The notes: generated by a model from the sequence alone, not told the origin. Positions 1 through 10,844 are shown, numbered from the stretch's first letter. The stretch is DNA of 64,000 nucleotides from Arctopsyche grandis (GCF_051622035.1 NC_135355.1:9858501-9922500); one strand, 5' to 3'. Numbers and translations: made by a program.

Positions 1-404
1 AACCTCTACTAATTAGCTGCGTCTTTCTCTCCGATCCTGGAAACCCCTCTTCACGTCCACTCTACAATGGACTGTAATTTTTCGGTGAGGTATAATCATT
101 CGATGACCAATCAATACATCTTAAATATTAGAAAAAAAAAGTCAAAACGTTGTATGTACCACTTTACTTGTACAACAGTAAGTTGAGTGGCACGATTCAT
201 AAAAATAAATGGACAACTTCTATAGGACTTAGCACCTCGAGGATGATGTACAAAAAAATAGCATAAACTAAACCATGCGGTATTGGTATGGTTCATATCA
301 ATCTTCGATTCTTCGACAAACGTATCCAAAGATTAAAAATTGTTTTCTACGATACATATCATATTTTGTTTTAATTTTTGAATTATAATAATCTGTTTTG
401 AAGT
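1..404. other. AT-rich stretch, nothing recognised
   Basis: No exon, RNA gene or repeat could be supported here. Short open frames exist on the minus strand but have low-complexity, non-protein-like composition. Confidence 0.5.
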
Positions 405-545
405 GATGAGTAGACTTAGGCGTTGGCTTGGTGCTTTTAAAATAACAATAGACTGCTCCATTACCGTACAAAGCTAGATAGCAAAAGAGCATGGTTGATA
501 ATAGTGAACCATTTTTCATTTTTCAACTCAACGCCGAACTTTGGT
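405..545. repeat. Foldback repeat fragment, 'AGAGCAAAAAAGGTT' family
   Basis: This shares short blocks (AATAACAATAGAC, a TAGATAGCAAAAGAGCATGGTTGATA-type segment, GTGAACCATTTTT) with sequence near 5396-5512, 5876-6120, 12873-12925 and 26455-26660. The copies pair AACCATTTTTT with AAAAAAGGTT, as in a foldback element. No transposase is visible. The family is inferred only from similarity inside the window. Confidence 0.4.
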
Positions 546-865
546 GATGAGTATAATTTCTCATTTTTGTGCTAAATATGTAGAATAGAAATATCCTAAG
601 TAGCCTACCTTTCTTAATAACATCTTGCTTGTCTTCAAAACTTAATCTTCTGAATGATTTGTTGAACAATCGATCGAGAATGCAACATTCCAAGGCCTCG
701 TTATTTGTTTCCACGCGTTGCTGATACGCGTTATTTGTTTAGAAGCACTGATTTGTTCTGAAAGAATCATTTCCCTTGCCATGTTTGTACTCAGAAAGTT
801 GTGCTATTTTAATGAAAGCAAGTTCAGAATTATGTTTGATAGACACAAATCAGAATATTCTTAGT
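523..865 (-). pseudogene. hAT-like transposase first-exon relic (copy 1)
   Basis: Read on the minus strand, this matches the segment at 23845-24180, including flanking non-coding sequence (AATATTCTGATTTGTGTCTATCAAACAT-type). It encodes a peptide with the core ECCILDRLF followed by [16 protein letters not shown], then a splice-donor-like AAG|GTAGGC near 610. Peptides ending in a 'DK..IVKKGRP'-like run resemble the start of ZMYM1 / '52 kDa repressor'-type hAT proteins; that assignment is from memory of the family. A short tandem duplication (AAACAAATAACG twice) breaks the frame relative to copy 2. Confidence 0.45.
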
Positions 866-936
866 GAAAATTCCATAAATGCTTGAATAGATGAGTAAAT
901 TATGTAAAATGCCTATATGTACACAACAACTATTAG

Positions 937-1345
937 CCAGCAGCATAGCTCGGTCGTTAAGCTTCTGCTTAACACCGAGAGGCGCCGGGTTCGATCCCAT
1001 GAGCTGACCTCGATTGAAAAGAATTTTTCTGAGTACATCTGTAGTGCTGCTGGTCAGACTTGGATATTTGTGACTCCATGTCGATCGTTTCCTATCAGAG
1101 TTTGCCAATTTTCTAAGATTTCATTGTTGAAACGGTTCCCGTTTAAAATTGGCTAAAAATCCTTCATACCTACTATGTACTATGTCAACTCTATTTGAGT
1201 ATGATTACTGTACAATTCATAGATGTCTCGTTAATTTGCGAGTTTTTCAGTGTCTCGTAATGTAATTGGCCAGGAAGGCGCATTGGGGTTTACCTGTAAG
1301 TCCTTCCTGGTATATACGTATGTAAAATAAATAAATACATAAATA
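937..1345 (+). repeat. tRNA-derived SINE, near full length (copy 1)
   Basis: The head looks like a tRNA promoter: TAGCTCGGTCG (A-box-like) and GGGTTCGATCCC (B box) about 50 nt apart. The shared body block GTCGATCGTTTCCTATCAG and GTTTGCCAATTTT follow. The 3' end has AAGGCGCATTGGGGTTTACC, TCCTTCCTGG and an A/T-rich (AAATA)n tail. The same body occurs at 4109, 5643, 10845, 34120, 36450 and 40425. Confidence 0.75.
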
Positions 1346-1490
1346 ATTCGCCAGTACCGCGAAGGGAACAGTTGAGACGGCGAGTCCGTGCAAGCGAACG
1401 ATGCCACGGCCAATACCATAAAAATCTACTACCTCAGGTATACCGGCCGATACCGGTTTCTGAACTTCGCTAATCCGAGTGAACAATATT
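1341..1490 (-). repeat. Repeat fragment sharing ends with 25863-26201
   Basis: The reverse complement matches 25863-26201 at both ends: GTTCACTCGGATTAGCG at one side, and ACGGACTCGC plus GCGGTACTGGCGAATT at the other. It abuts the SINE tail, so it is probably a separate insertion. Class unknown. Confidence 0.5.
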
Positions 1491-1629
1491 AATATGGAAA
1501 ACCTATTTGAGTTTATTGTGTAGTTGAATTGTTGATATTTTGAAATTTTAGGTAAAAGATTTTAGACTAGCCTAATCCCTCTGGTGACTAGTCCAATGAC
1601 GACGTGCCACTGATAACTACTATATAGGT

Positions 1630-1770
1630 AATGTATAGAGGTAGGACCGGAAGCCTGCCGTTTATTGTTCAATTGTTGTAAATGCTTTGTAAAAAAGGTT
1701 CGGCAAACCTTTAAAAATGCATTTACAACATTTGAACAATAAACGGCCCCCTCAGGGTCAGGTTACATTA
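1630..1770. mobile_element. Palindromic hAT-type MITE, 'AGGTTCGGCAAACCT' family (copy 1)
   Basis: About 130 bp with ends TAGAGGTAGGACC and TAACCTGACCCTGAGG and a near-palindromic centre, GTAAATGC...AAGGTTCGGCAAACCTT...GCATTTAC. At least six more copies lie in this window. Target duplications of better copies (15304, 47487, 39354) are 8 bp. The 5'-TA(G/A)AG ends plus 8-bp duplications fit the hAT superfamily. Confidence 0.7.
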
Positions 1771-2099
1771 CTAATGTATCTGTGTCAGATAATGTCAAAT
1801 AAATTTAAACATTAATATTTATTGTAATTAAAATAAAATATATTCAGAATTAAAACATACAAAACAAAATAAAAAATTCGAATGTGACCAACACATGACT
1901 TTATATATGTATTTGAGGAATATAAGAAGGTCACAAAACAAAATTCAATATTAAACCATACAGACACATTCACACATACCGGCAGCATTATGAAATACTA
2001 ATAGCTATGACAGCATTTTCTATACAAATCGAGCGTAAATGTATGGAAACTTGCACAAGACAAAAGTTCTACTTGCGGTTGTCAGATTTTGGTAAAATT

Positions 2100-3160
2100 T
2101 TTTTGATTACTTAAAATCACTATCAGTAATACTCATTAAATATCAAGAAAATAAAAATAATTTAAAAACTCAAAATAAAATAATGAAATATTGTATTAAA
2201 AAAAATACTGCTTCCGGATTACGAATTCTGACAAAACCTTATCAGCTACTAATTAATACATAAATAATACAAATATAAATTTTCAGCTTGATACGTTCAG
2301 GGGTGTGGACAAAGTAGCGGGCACAACATTTTTGACCTTTCTAAGAAGAAAAAAATCCCACTTCCAGTTCATTAAATTTAGTGATTTTTTTTTTATTTTT
2401 ACTTAAAATCACTATCTTTATTGTACACAATAAATATCAAGAAGATTAAAATAAAGGTCAAAATAAAATAATGAAATATTGTTTTAAAAAAAATACTACT
2501 TTCGGTTTACGAAAAACCTTGGCAGCCTTAAGTTAGTACATAAAGAATAGAAATATAAATTTTCAGCTTGATACGTTCAGGGTAGAGGTTGTGATCGAGA
2601 AATCTCGTCTCGAGATTTCTCGAGAAATTTTGACTCTCGTTTCTCGATAATATTTTATTGTGAAATTTCGAGATTCTCATTTCTCGAGAATATTTTATTA
2701 TGAAAATTCGAGAATCTTGTTAAAAATGAAAGTTAGTACAAAAATAATAAAAAAATTTAATTTTCGGCTTAATACGTTAAGGGGTGTGGACAGAGTAGTG
2801 GGCATAACATTTTTGGTACCTTTCTAAGAGGAAAAAATCCTACATACTTCCAGTTTATTAAATTTGGGGCTTGCACCATTTATGAATAAAGTCTCGAAGT
2901 CTTAAACTACTTAAAGGTATTTAAACGAAAATGGAAAAAAAATACTACTTCCAGTTAAAGAATTTTGACCAAAACGTAATCAGCTCTAAGTGAGTACATA
3001 AATATAAATTTTCAGCTTGATAAGTTCAGGGGTGTGGAAAAGAATTGTGGCCACAACACTTTTGACCTTTTTAAGAGGAAAAAATCCCACTTCCGGTTTA
3101 TTAATTTTAGAGATTTTTTTATTTTTCATCACATTGATACAAGTAGCCTGTTTTCTCTAG
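2100..3160. repeat. Diverged tandem repeat array (about 200-280 bp period)
   Basis: The block TTTTCAGCTTGATACGTTCAG followed by GGGTGTGGACA and GGCACAACATTTTTGACC recurs near 2280, 2560 (partial), 2760 and 3010. Each is joined to an AAAAATCCCACTTCCGGTTTATTAA-like segment. A run of short TCTCGAGA palindromes at 2600-2720 interrupts the second unit. No coding frame is kept. Confidence 0.6.
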
Positions 3161-3405
3161 ATAAATAAGGCAATGTGGCAGCAATATCTTTCTCTTCAAA
3201 GTGTTTCCTTAATGGCAATTTCCAAGTTTTGGAAACTCATATTAGTGACCACTGGTTTCAGCACTGAAGTTTATTTTTACTAACCTCTTCTTACTTTCAC
3301 TTACGATTTCTAGTCCGACGAAATTTGGGTTCTTATCCACACTCTTCCTATCGTTTTCAATCTTTGCCATTTTTTATTTTTATTTATTCAATTAATCATG
3401 TACAG
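3160..3405. other. No gene; weak similarity to 20450-20560
   Basis: Nothing coding is seen. The phrase CGACGAAATTTGGGTTCTTATCC resembles TGACGAAGTTTGGGTTCTTATCC at about 20500, so this is probably an old interspersed repeat. Confidence 0.35.
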
Positions 3406-3640
3406 ATCATCTAGTATATATAATTTCGAAAAAGACTTTGTAAGTATTTAAGTATGTAAATAAATATTTAATGTTGGTTGATAGCATCGAAAACAAAATA
3501 TCGAAGTTTCAATGACAATTCGATATATATTTTTTTCGATTCAAATAAATTTAATAAAACAAATGAATATTTATTATAAGATTCGCCATGTTTAAGCTGT
3601 TTATATTACAAATACTGAGCGAAGCCGGGTAAAACAATTA
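3406..3640 (+). repeat. Helitron-like 3' end relic ('GAGCGAAGCCGGG' hairpin)
   Basis: It ends in ACTGAGCGAAGCCGGGTAAAA then CAATTAGT, a GC-rich stem followed by a degenerate CTAGT-like terminus. The same block lies at 37560-37700 (with ATCGAAAACAAA shared upstream) and inverted at 21840-21900. A hairpin followed by CTAGT is typical of Helitron 3' ends, but no Rep/helicase sequence is visible. Confidence 0.4.
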
Positions 3641-4108
3641 GTATTATATATAATATTATTACATAATTATTTTATATTATACATGACATCTATGGTCAAA
3701 CATTTTAAAGTGCATTGCAAACATTGTATATAATACGATGAATAAGGGTATTTATACAATACGAATTTTTTTATACGATAACACTGTTCGACAAATGACG
3801 ACTTTTTTTTTAGTTCAGAGACGAGATATGACTTTTCTTATAGATCTATGCCCAGTAAACACGAATATGGTAATAAAAAATGTTGATTGGCCCGAGATTC
3901 GGAAATATATGTACATATATGTATGTATATGTGTTTTTTAAATCGCGCAATTTTCTATATCTTGGTTTTGTTCGGTCGATGTCTCGAAATCTGTCAATTT
4001 CCTGTTCAAAATGAATATTGGAATCTATAGTCGGGCATTTTATCTTTCATTTTTAGTACTTTTCAGCTTTTAAATCTCTCTAAATAGTCGTCCAGTTCAA
4101 ATCAAAAG
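3640..4108. other. AT-rich, nothing recognised
   Basis: An open frame at 3738-3941 has no recognisable domain or splice context and is not called. Confidence 0.4.
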
Positions 4109-4372
4109 TCATTTTTTGTGTCGAACAGTGTAATCATCCACAGAGACGAGACATCTATGCAGATAAATTTTTGCAGCATTTTCTATACAACCCGGTAAAC
4201 CTTGAGACCCTGAAATTTGCGAGAGAACTAGGGGAGGGAAAGCCAATTTTGATAGGAACCGTTTCAACAATGAAATCAGATGCATTGGCAAACTCTGATA
4301 GGAAACGATCGACTTGGAGTCACAAATACCCAAGTCTGACCAGCAGCATTTAAGATTAGCACGGGATCGAAA
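4109..4372 (-). repeat. tRNA-derived SINE fragment (copy 2, minus)
   Basis: Reversed copy of the SINE body: GATAGGAAACGATCGACTTGG, GGCAAACTCTGATAGG and GGAACCGTTTCAA. It stops inside the B box (GCACGGGATCGA) at about 4371, so the tRNA head is truncated. Its far end has the TTTTTGCAGCATTTT / GACATCTATG block also seen at 36450 and 40600. Confidence 0.7.
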
Positions 4373-5395
4373 TAACAACAAGGTTTTTTTCGCTCGAAAA
4401 AATAATATTTCGCTTCGAAATTATAATATTTCTCTGGTTGTAATACGTATCGTCGTAATTCAAAACATTGTTGTAATTCAAAACAGCAACGATGATCTAA
4501 TTTTAGCTCAATCTCGCTCTTTAGCTTAATTTTGATATTTAATTTCAATTTTTTAATTTAATTTTTATTTCGATATTTTGTACGCTACTGGTTTTAAAAG
4601 TTGGCCCAAAATCGTCGTTGGTTTGGTGCGTACGGACCGTTACACATACATACGTTTTTATTACAAGCCAAATCAAACCATAGGTACCAACGTGAAAATG
4701 TTATCAGTAACAGATTCTGAATACAAATCAGTTAAAATCTCAAGGCCAAATTTTCTCATAATCACAAAACTTTATCTATCGATAAATTTACCAAGAAGAA
4801 ATTCCATATCACTTGCATAAACATGCAATTCTATGAAGCTCAAATTTGAAATTTATGATAATTTAATATGAAAATTTGATGTTTATATTACCTTAAATTC
4901 TTATTGTGTTCTGATCGTATAACAAATCACATTTGTCGTCAGTTAATGATTAAAATCCATCATTTTGATGTGCTAAAATTTAATTAAAACGAGAGAAGAC
5001 ACTCATGGAAAAATATTTACCACTACAGATTCGCATTTCGTTTTAGACATTTTCACACTGAAAACTTGTACTCGTTGCCAAAATTAAGAAGCAATAATAA
5101 TAATTATTTCGTCTTTTCAAAACCGGTATTTCAATTATTTACATTGATTGTAAGTGTTCCAAATGGTCTTATCAATTTCGAACAATTTGTAGTTGATGCC
5201 TTTCGTTATAATTTTGTTATTATTTTCGTTATTATTTTGTTTCTTTTCTTTTCTGTTATATTTTTGACTATTGTGGTGCATTAGGAATTCCTGTAATGCT
5301 ACAATGGTCTGAGCTTTAAATAAAATAAGTAATATATCGTCATTGTATCTTCTGAGGACTATCAAAATCATATATTTGTTATGTTCACAAGTCGT
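4373..5395. other. AT-rich interval, nothing recognised
   Basis: Low-complexity (ATTTCG)- and (TTATTTTCG)-like runs. No coding or repeat assignment can be supported. Confidence 0.4.
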
Positions 5396-5512
5396 TTCTT
5401 ACCAACCAGACTTAGGTTGCCAGGATTCTTTAACCAAAAAAAAAATGGTTCACTATTGTCAATTACTAATTCCCTAAAAAGCAACAGTGGGTTAAAGCAT
5501 CCTGGCCGTATA
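5396..5512. repeat. Foldback repeat, 'GGTTAAAG' ends
   Basis: The arms CCAGGATTCTTTAACC and GGTTAAAGCATCCTGG are near-inverted and flank AAATGGTTCACTATTGTCAATTACT. The inner phrases recur at 430-520 and 26570-26660. Class unknown; no transposase. Confidence 0.45.
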
Positions 5513-5642
5513 TAACATATCATCATTGTGCTCTAAGGACGTGATATGTGCCCATAATATGTAGTCATGACATTGGGGAAAAAGTGAGTTTATCAATTAT
5601 TTGGCGTCACATTATTTTAAATTAATATATGATGCGAATTAA

Positions 5643-5875
5643 ACCAGTGGCGTGGATTAGTGTTTAGCATCCTATGCTTTCGGGTTGAGTGTCACGGGTT
5701 CGATTCCCACTAGAGTCTCGTAGTTGGCCAGACCTTGGTTTGTAACTCGAGGTCGATCGTTTCTTATCAGAGTTTGGCAATTTTTCTGATTTTCATTGAA
5801 GCGGTTCCTGTAAAAATTGGCATTCTCTCCCCACTTTCTCTCGCAAATCTTCTGGTTTTCTGGTCAGCTTTTGGC
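5643..5875 (+). repeat. tRNA-derived SINE (copy 3)
   Basis: Head AGTGGCGTGGATTAGTG plus B box GGGTTCGATTCCC. The body has GGCCAGACCTTGG, GGTCGATCGTTTCTTATCAG, TTTTCATTGAAGCGGTTCC and AAAAATTGGC. Its head differs from copy 1 and is closer to copies 4 and 6, so at least two head variants share one body. Confidence 0.75.
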
Positions 5876-6120
5876 CATAAAATAACAGTAGACCTCTCCA
5901 TTGTCCGAAAAAGCAGGAGAGCAAAAAAATGGTTGAAATTGGGAACCATTTTTTTAGCCGTCGAGCAACCTGACCGCCGTCTCTTAATTATAATTAGTCT
6001 TTGGCGGCGGAGCGTGCTTTTGAAACAAAAAATGGGAGTTTTGGGACCATTTTCCAGGAAAGAAGGCACACTACAAAGCTAGAGAGCAAAAAAAAAGGTT
6101 CACCATAAAAATGAACAATG
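5876..6120. repeat. Foldback repeat fused to SINE copy 3
   Basis: Several internal inverted segments (AAAAAAATGGTT / AACCATTTTTTT; GACCGCCGTCTC / TTTGGCGGCGGAGC) and the AAAGCTAGAGAGCAAAAAAA block shared with about 470 and 26460-26620. No coding potential. Confidence 0.45.
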
Positions 6121-6699
6121 GTGCGCAGGGTTATACAGTGCTTGCAAAATGTACTTATCGAAATAAATTATAAATCTATAATAGTGAACTATGTAATTAA
6201 ATACTGGAACACTGTGGTGTGTAATATATGTATGTATTTTATCAATTCAAACGCAAACCTTTATATGTCGAAATAAAAGAAACATGACTTTATAATCATG
6301 GGCATGTAGATTGTAGATATTAGTATAAAATCAAATTCTTGATACGATATTTAAAACCGAACTGATTGCTGTGCATCTGCTCACAAACACTACTGTAGAT
6401 CGAGGATTTACGGATCAATGAGGAGGATCGACGTTGAAAAAAAATGTTACACCAATTTTGAGTTAGCCATGACTCGGCTGATTACCATACTGTACGGTGT
6501 GGAGGGTTATCCGGTCGATTCCAGACAAGGTGGACTATTTTTTTCTGAAGTACGATTAGCCCGGTGTTACTATCGAAAAGCAGATGGTTCAGTACGTCAG
6601 ATGTTTTGACCGCAAAAGTCTGACGAAATCTCTTCACGGTTTCTTGGATTTGGGTTTATTCAATAATAAAAACAAACACATTGAGCTTGGAGCCATTGC
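6120..6699. other. No gene recognised
   Basis: A 63-codon frame at 6418-6609 has a less biased composition than its surroundings, but no family motif, splice partner or homolog can be named. Confidence 0.4.
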
Positions 6700-6705
6700 T
6701 TTATT
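6700..6705 (-). terminator. Poly(A) signal AATAAA of the protease homolog
   Basis: Minus-strand AATAAA starts 16 nt downstream of the stop codon at 6722-6724. This close spacing supports the 3' end of the gene model. Confidence 0.6.
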
Positions 6706-6721
6706 GTCAATCGGAAATAAA

Positions 6722-9700
6722 TTAACTCAAAAAGCGCTCAATATTTGAATCGATCCAATTCCTATGGCTGGATACTTTCGTATAAACGCCGGGATATCCT
6801 GGCCTGGCACAACCGTACCCCCATGACATGATGCCCACAAGTTTGCTTTCTAATATCATTGGACCACCCATGTCTCCTTCGCAGAATCCATCTGAAGGTG
6901 TTTCAGCACATACCATGCTGCTGGTAATTAGGTTAATGGGCGAGTAAATCTCTACACAATTCGTGTAACTACTTACGATGACTGTCGTTTTATGCAAAGT
7001 ATAAGAGGAGGTTCCATTTTCCTATTGAAAAACATGTTCATAAGTAAGTACATATATGTCAATACATACTGATTTTCAAATTGAAATCAACCCTTTATAT
7101 ACCCTGTTTCTAAATACAAGCTTCAAAAAATTACCATCGTTTGTTCTTATTCCGCAGGAGGCATCAATGGAGTTTGAGCAATCTCCACACACAAAAGTGA
7201 ATAAATAATTACACTGAACAACAAAAGAAATTACCGAAGCGGAGACTTATCAATCCTAAATATTTTTGATCCACTGAATTTGAATATGAAAATGATTTTG
7301 TTGGTTTCTTCTTGTTTGTGAGACATAGTGTTTAAAAAATGCACAATTTTTCAAGATTTTTGGTTTTTGCAGTCTTTAACTCAAAATATAGTATTGCTGT
7401 ACCAAAAGTAAGTATTGGAATCAATAATTAGATGCTTTTTCTATCGATTGTGATTTATAATTTCTTCGATCAGATAAAATAAAAAAAATATTAAGATTGA
7501 AAAACAGCCATCGTAAACGTGATGCAATTTATAACTAACCCAATAAATTTTATTACTTTTAAAATTCGCGAAATAAGTAATTAAAAATATTTTAAAGCAA
7601 TAAAAAATAACAATCAATTGAGAAAACATCAAAATATTGATTCCAATACTCACTTTGGCATAGCAATACTAGATTTTAAGTTAAAGACTGCAAAAGCCAA
7701 AAATCTTGAAAAATTGTGCACTCTTTTAAACGCCATGTCTCATAAACAAGAAGAAACAATCAAAAATCATTGTCACATTCGAATTCAGTGGGTCAAATTT
7801 AGAAAAGATTGATTAGTCTACGCTCCGGTAAGTAGAAAACGTGATTTTTTGTTGCTCAGTGTTATAAACATTATAAAGTTGATGTCTTTCCCAAATATTG
7901 TATTATAAGTCTAATAAATCAATCGTGTTGAAAAACGTGAAACCAAATTTTCATGTTATGTATGATGATCTCAAAGAGCTATTTGACAAAAGAAATTTCT
8001 CTTTTATATGTATTATAGCAGCGTTATTCAATTTTGACGCTATTCGTTAAATATCGTTTCTAGAAACAGATTATATTTTCGAGTGAGTGTATCAGAAACC
8101 ATACTAACGTCCATAATGCCCCATCCAGATATGTAACCGTAAAACCCTACGTTTACATTAGTTCCTTGTACGGGTAATATCGCCGGCGCACTTGTCTCGC
8201 TAAATTTGATATTTTTATTTAAAAATAACAGAACAATATCATTGTTCAATCGGCTGTTAAAGCCAGGGTTTTGTACAAATTTTGATACTTCAATGACTTC
8301 CCCGCCAACGTTGTGTTCCGATGATCCAGCCCGAATTTTCCATTGAAACGAACGTGTTCTGGAAGTATTATAAAATCGTTCATTTTTATTACAATGTCAA
8401 CTGTGTCTATATATTATTTTTCTACCCACTCATGAGTGCATTGCGCTGCTGAAAGTATGACCCTCTCATGGATTATAGATCCACCACAAGTATGTGCATA
8501 AACACCTATCATTTGATAATCCGATAAGAGGGAAACCTGATAAGGCGCCTCTGTGATGGATACTGGTTTGCCTCCTATTATAAGTCCTTCATGGGGGAAT
8601 GTAGCTCCTGAAATGCACCATATAATGTTTGAATACAATTAGTTTTCTATTTATTTTAGTCGAAAAGTACCTATTACTACTTTTCTTTAACTACTATAGT
8701 CCATTAGCTAGGCTCGTGCGGGGAGTGTGGTCTGCACCAGGTGACACCATTTTTAGGGTGACACCAAAATGGTTCATGTTGAAAAACGCTAATTCGACAT
8801 ATTCGTTGTATGACGGTTCTCGAGCGGCTACACTGCAGTTTCTGTATATATACAGCTTTCTGTATTTATACAGGTACCTCGAAATCCGTCTGGTGCAGCT
8901 ATGTATATATAGCATCAAATATGAGCCATAATCGGCTTTTGTTCGAATTCCTGAGAAATCAGTGTATGTACCTAAAGGTAAGAAGGTTAACTGATTCAGT
9001 CAGTCATATTTCTGATACAGTGGAATCCCGATCTATCGTTTTCCTCGATTTATCGACTGAATATCAGGGTCCCTTCACACATTTCACCCAGATTCATCGG
9101 TTTTGTCAGTACAACTGTCAGTAGAGATGTAAAAAAATATATGAAGGAGAATGGGAAAAATAGAAAATGGAGATTAAACGTGGAAAAATTCATCCAATAA
9201 ATTGGGATTTTTCCCAGTCTTGCAGAAAATGAATGTCTGGTGACTAAATACGTTTTAAACATATACAACAACTGTTTAACGATTTTTCGCATTGGTCGTT
9301 TATTTAGAGCTCCTTAAAAACGACAAATGTAATTTACTAAAGGAAATATAAAAAAAACCCTTCATGGTCCAAAACGAAAGAACTCCACGGGAAAATTCCA
9401 TGGGGAAGTTGATAGGAGAGGGGGGAGACACAATTGTTTTACCGCACCAGGTAACACCACCCCTAGCGACGCCATTGTATTCGCTGTAGGAAGACACAAT
9501 TAAAACTCACATGCTGACCCTTACACCCCATCTCGACCAATAGCATTTCACACGTACAATGTTCTATTTTCTGTACGAAATACTATTGGTCGAGAGTCGG
9601 TGTAAGGGACAGCATATATGTACGTTTTTCCTAAGTATCGTCCTGCTGCGGACTAACTATAACATCATATTACATTACATTAACATACCTTGAATTCCTA

Positions 9701-9734
9701 TGATAACTAAAGAAATTACCGCTAGCCACAACAT
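6722..9734 (-). CDS. Secreted trypsin-like serine protease homolog, catalytically dead
   Basis: Four exons join in frame: 9734-9689, 8607-8430, 8358-8109, 7021-6722 (774 nt, 257 aa). The first exon is a signal peptide ([15 protein letters not shown]). Exon 2 begins [12 protein letters not shown] and has HTCGGS and SAAQC. Exon 3 has [15 protein letters not shown] and SGWGIMD. Exon 4 has [18 protein letters not shown] and YPGVYTKVS. Splice sites are GT/AG, except that the exon 3 donor is the weak GTTAGT, chosen because it gives SGWGIMD|ENGTSS. In S1-family numbering His57 is Gln and Ser195 is Met; Asp102 is kept. Residue 189 is Gly, not the trypsin Asp. The usual Arg/Lys before I(V/I)GG is Leu, so tryptic activation is not expected. 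The six visible cysteines fit the three core disulfides. By family knowledge it is a serine protease homolog, a possible binding or regulatory protein; its target is unknown. All splice phases agree and no stop interrupts it, so it looks like a living gene rather than a pseudogene. Confidence 0.88.
7212..7861. mobile_element. CACTG-ended foldback DNA element in the protease-homolog intron
   Basis: Ends are CACTGAACAACAAAA and TTTTGTTGCTCAGTG, flanked on both sides by TTA (7209-7211 and 7862-7864). About 200 bp at each end are inverted copies: 7225-7430 pairs with 7630-7830, including GTCTTTAACTCAAAAT and GAATTCAGTGGGTCAAA-type blocks. A CACT(A/G) end with a 3-bp duplication fits the CACTA/CMC group. 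No transposase is visible. Related fragments lie at 14795-14905 and 47429-47860. Confidence 0.6.
8690..8765. repeat. DNA-transposon end relic, 'GTGACACC' type
   Basis: CTAGGCTCGTGCGGGGAGTG, GCACCAGGTGACACCA and GGGTGACACC resemble, inverted, the segment 9435-9478 (GCACCAGGTAACACCACCCC, GCGACGCCATTG). The two may be opposite ends of one decayed element in the first intron of the protease homolog. Confidence 0.35.
9484..9653. mobile_element. Hairpin MITE, 'CTGTAGGAAGA' family (copy 1)
   Basis: The inverted halves CTCGACCAATAGCATTTC / AAATACTATTGGTCGAG and CTGACCCTTACAC / GTGTAAGGGACAG make most of the element foldable. The same family is at 44786-44946. It lies inside the first intron of the protease homolog. 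No coding capacity. Confidence 0.65.
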
Positions 9735-9739
9735 TTTGG

Positions 9740-9840
9740 CTAAAACTGATTTATTAAAAAAAATCTTTCATGTATTGTTTCATATCGATAATTCAGATTA
9801 GATAACTCCAATTATTATCTCGACAATATTTATCAGTTAC
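9740..9840 (-). promoter_or_regulatory. Probable promoter of the protease homolog with a GATA-motif cluster
   Basis: Just upstream of the ATG (9734, minus strand) lie WGATAR-type sites at 9800-9805 (AGATAA), 9815-9820 (TTATCT) and 9830-9835 (TTATCA), with exact 15-bp steps, plus CGATAA at 9786-9791. GATA factors are known to drive many insect midgut digestive genes, so gut expression is a reasonable inference. The region is AT-rich, so chance matches are possible. No TATA box or initiator was pinned down. Confidence 0.35.
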
Positions 9841-10844
9841 ATACCTGTTAAAATTTCGGAGATCAATATACATTTCAAATTGATTAAATTGTGAAAATTA
9901 TCACGTAAAACAAACGTTGAATTTTTACCCCTGTAGTTAATTTTTTGTGAGATTGTCCAGGTGTTCGAAAGGGTAGGTGTTCGAAGCATCCATTTTTTGC
10001 TGGAACGAATCATCAACAAATGTTGAGGGTAATATTTTTAACCCGACTTAACAATACCGATAATGAAATTAGATTTTAAATATATAAATGTGTTACGTAC
10101 ATACATATTTTTCATAGGCGAACGCATTGATATTCTGTATACTATTTTATGTAGGAAATAAAAAATTACTTCATCAAAAATCACGAATAGCAGGAAATTA
10201 CAGTTTATAAACCAGAATTTTCTGTTTGAAATTTAGCCAGGTGTCTTGTCATGGTGAGAAAAATAGATTGTAGTACCAGCATTGGCAAATGATTAAAAAT
10301 AATATACTTCTTTTTATGTAGCACGTGCTCGGTGTGAGTATAATAAGTATTGTAGATATGCATCTAGGAACTGCATTATTTGAGTTGTGACATTGGCACA
10401 TACATACAGATGTGCGAATGTCACGTTGTGGGTTATCTGATGTAAAATTGTGAACAAAATACTGTTGCACACATTCGTGAAGTACATTCCAAACTGTTTT
10501 TTTTTTTATTATTATTTGGGGACTTTATATAATATACATACATATATAATACATACATATAAACTAACAGTTGATATTAAACGCGATCAATCATGCGGGT
10601 CCATTCATGTAATACACTCCATGAATAACAATACGCCATTAGATTATATTCGGTGTAAAAATGGCGGTATAATCACAACTCATTCAAGAGGAGACTCGAA
10701 CTCTTTGAAACTTTTGACGAATTTTTGAATTCCCTTATTTTGAATTTAAATCGAGATTATTTGTTAACAGTTAGTAACAAACAGTGGATATTTTTCATAG
10801 ATTTTATTGATGGTTTACTTATTAAGTCAAAAATTTCAAATTAC
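9841..10844. other. No gene recognised
   Basis: AT-rich sequence with a (CATACATATATAA) run near 10535-10560. No exon-like frame with splice support. Confidence 0.4.

Noticed and set aside
937..1010. Possible tRNA gene (A and B box)
   Set aside because: The sequence cannot complete a cloverleaf with paired acceptor arms and continues into the shared SINE body; it is a SINE head. The same holds at 5643, 10845, 34120 and 36685.
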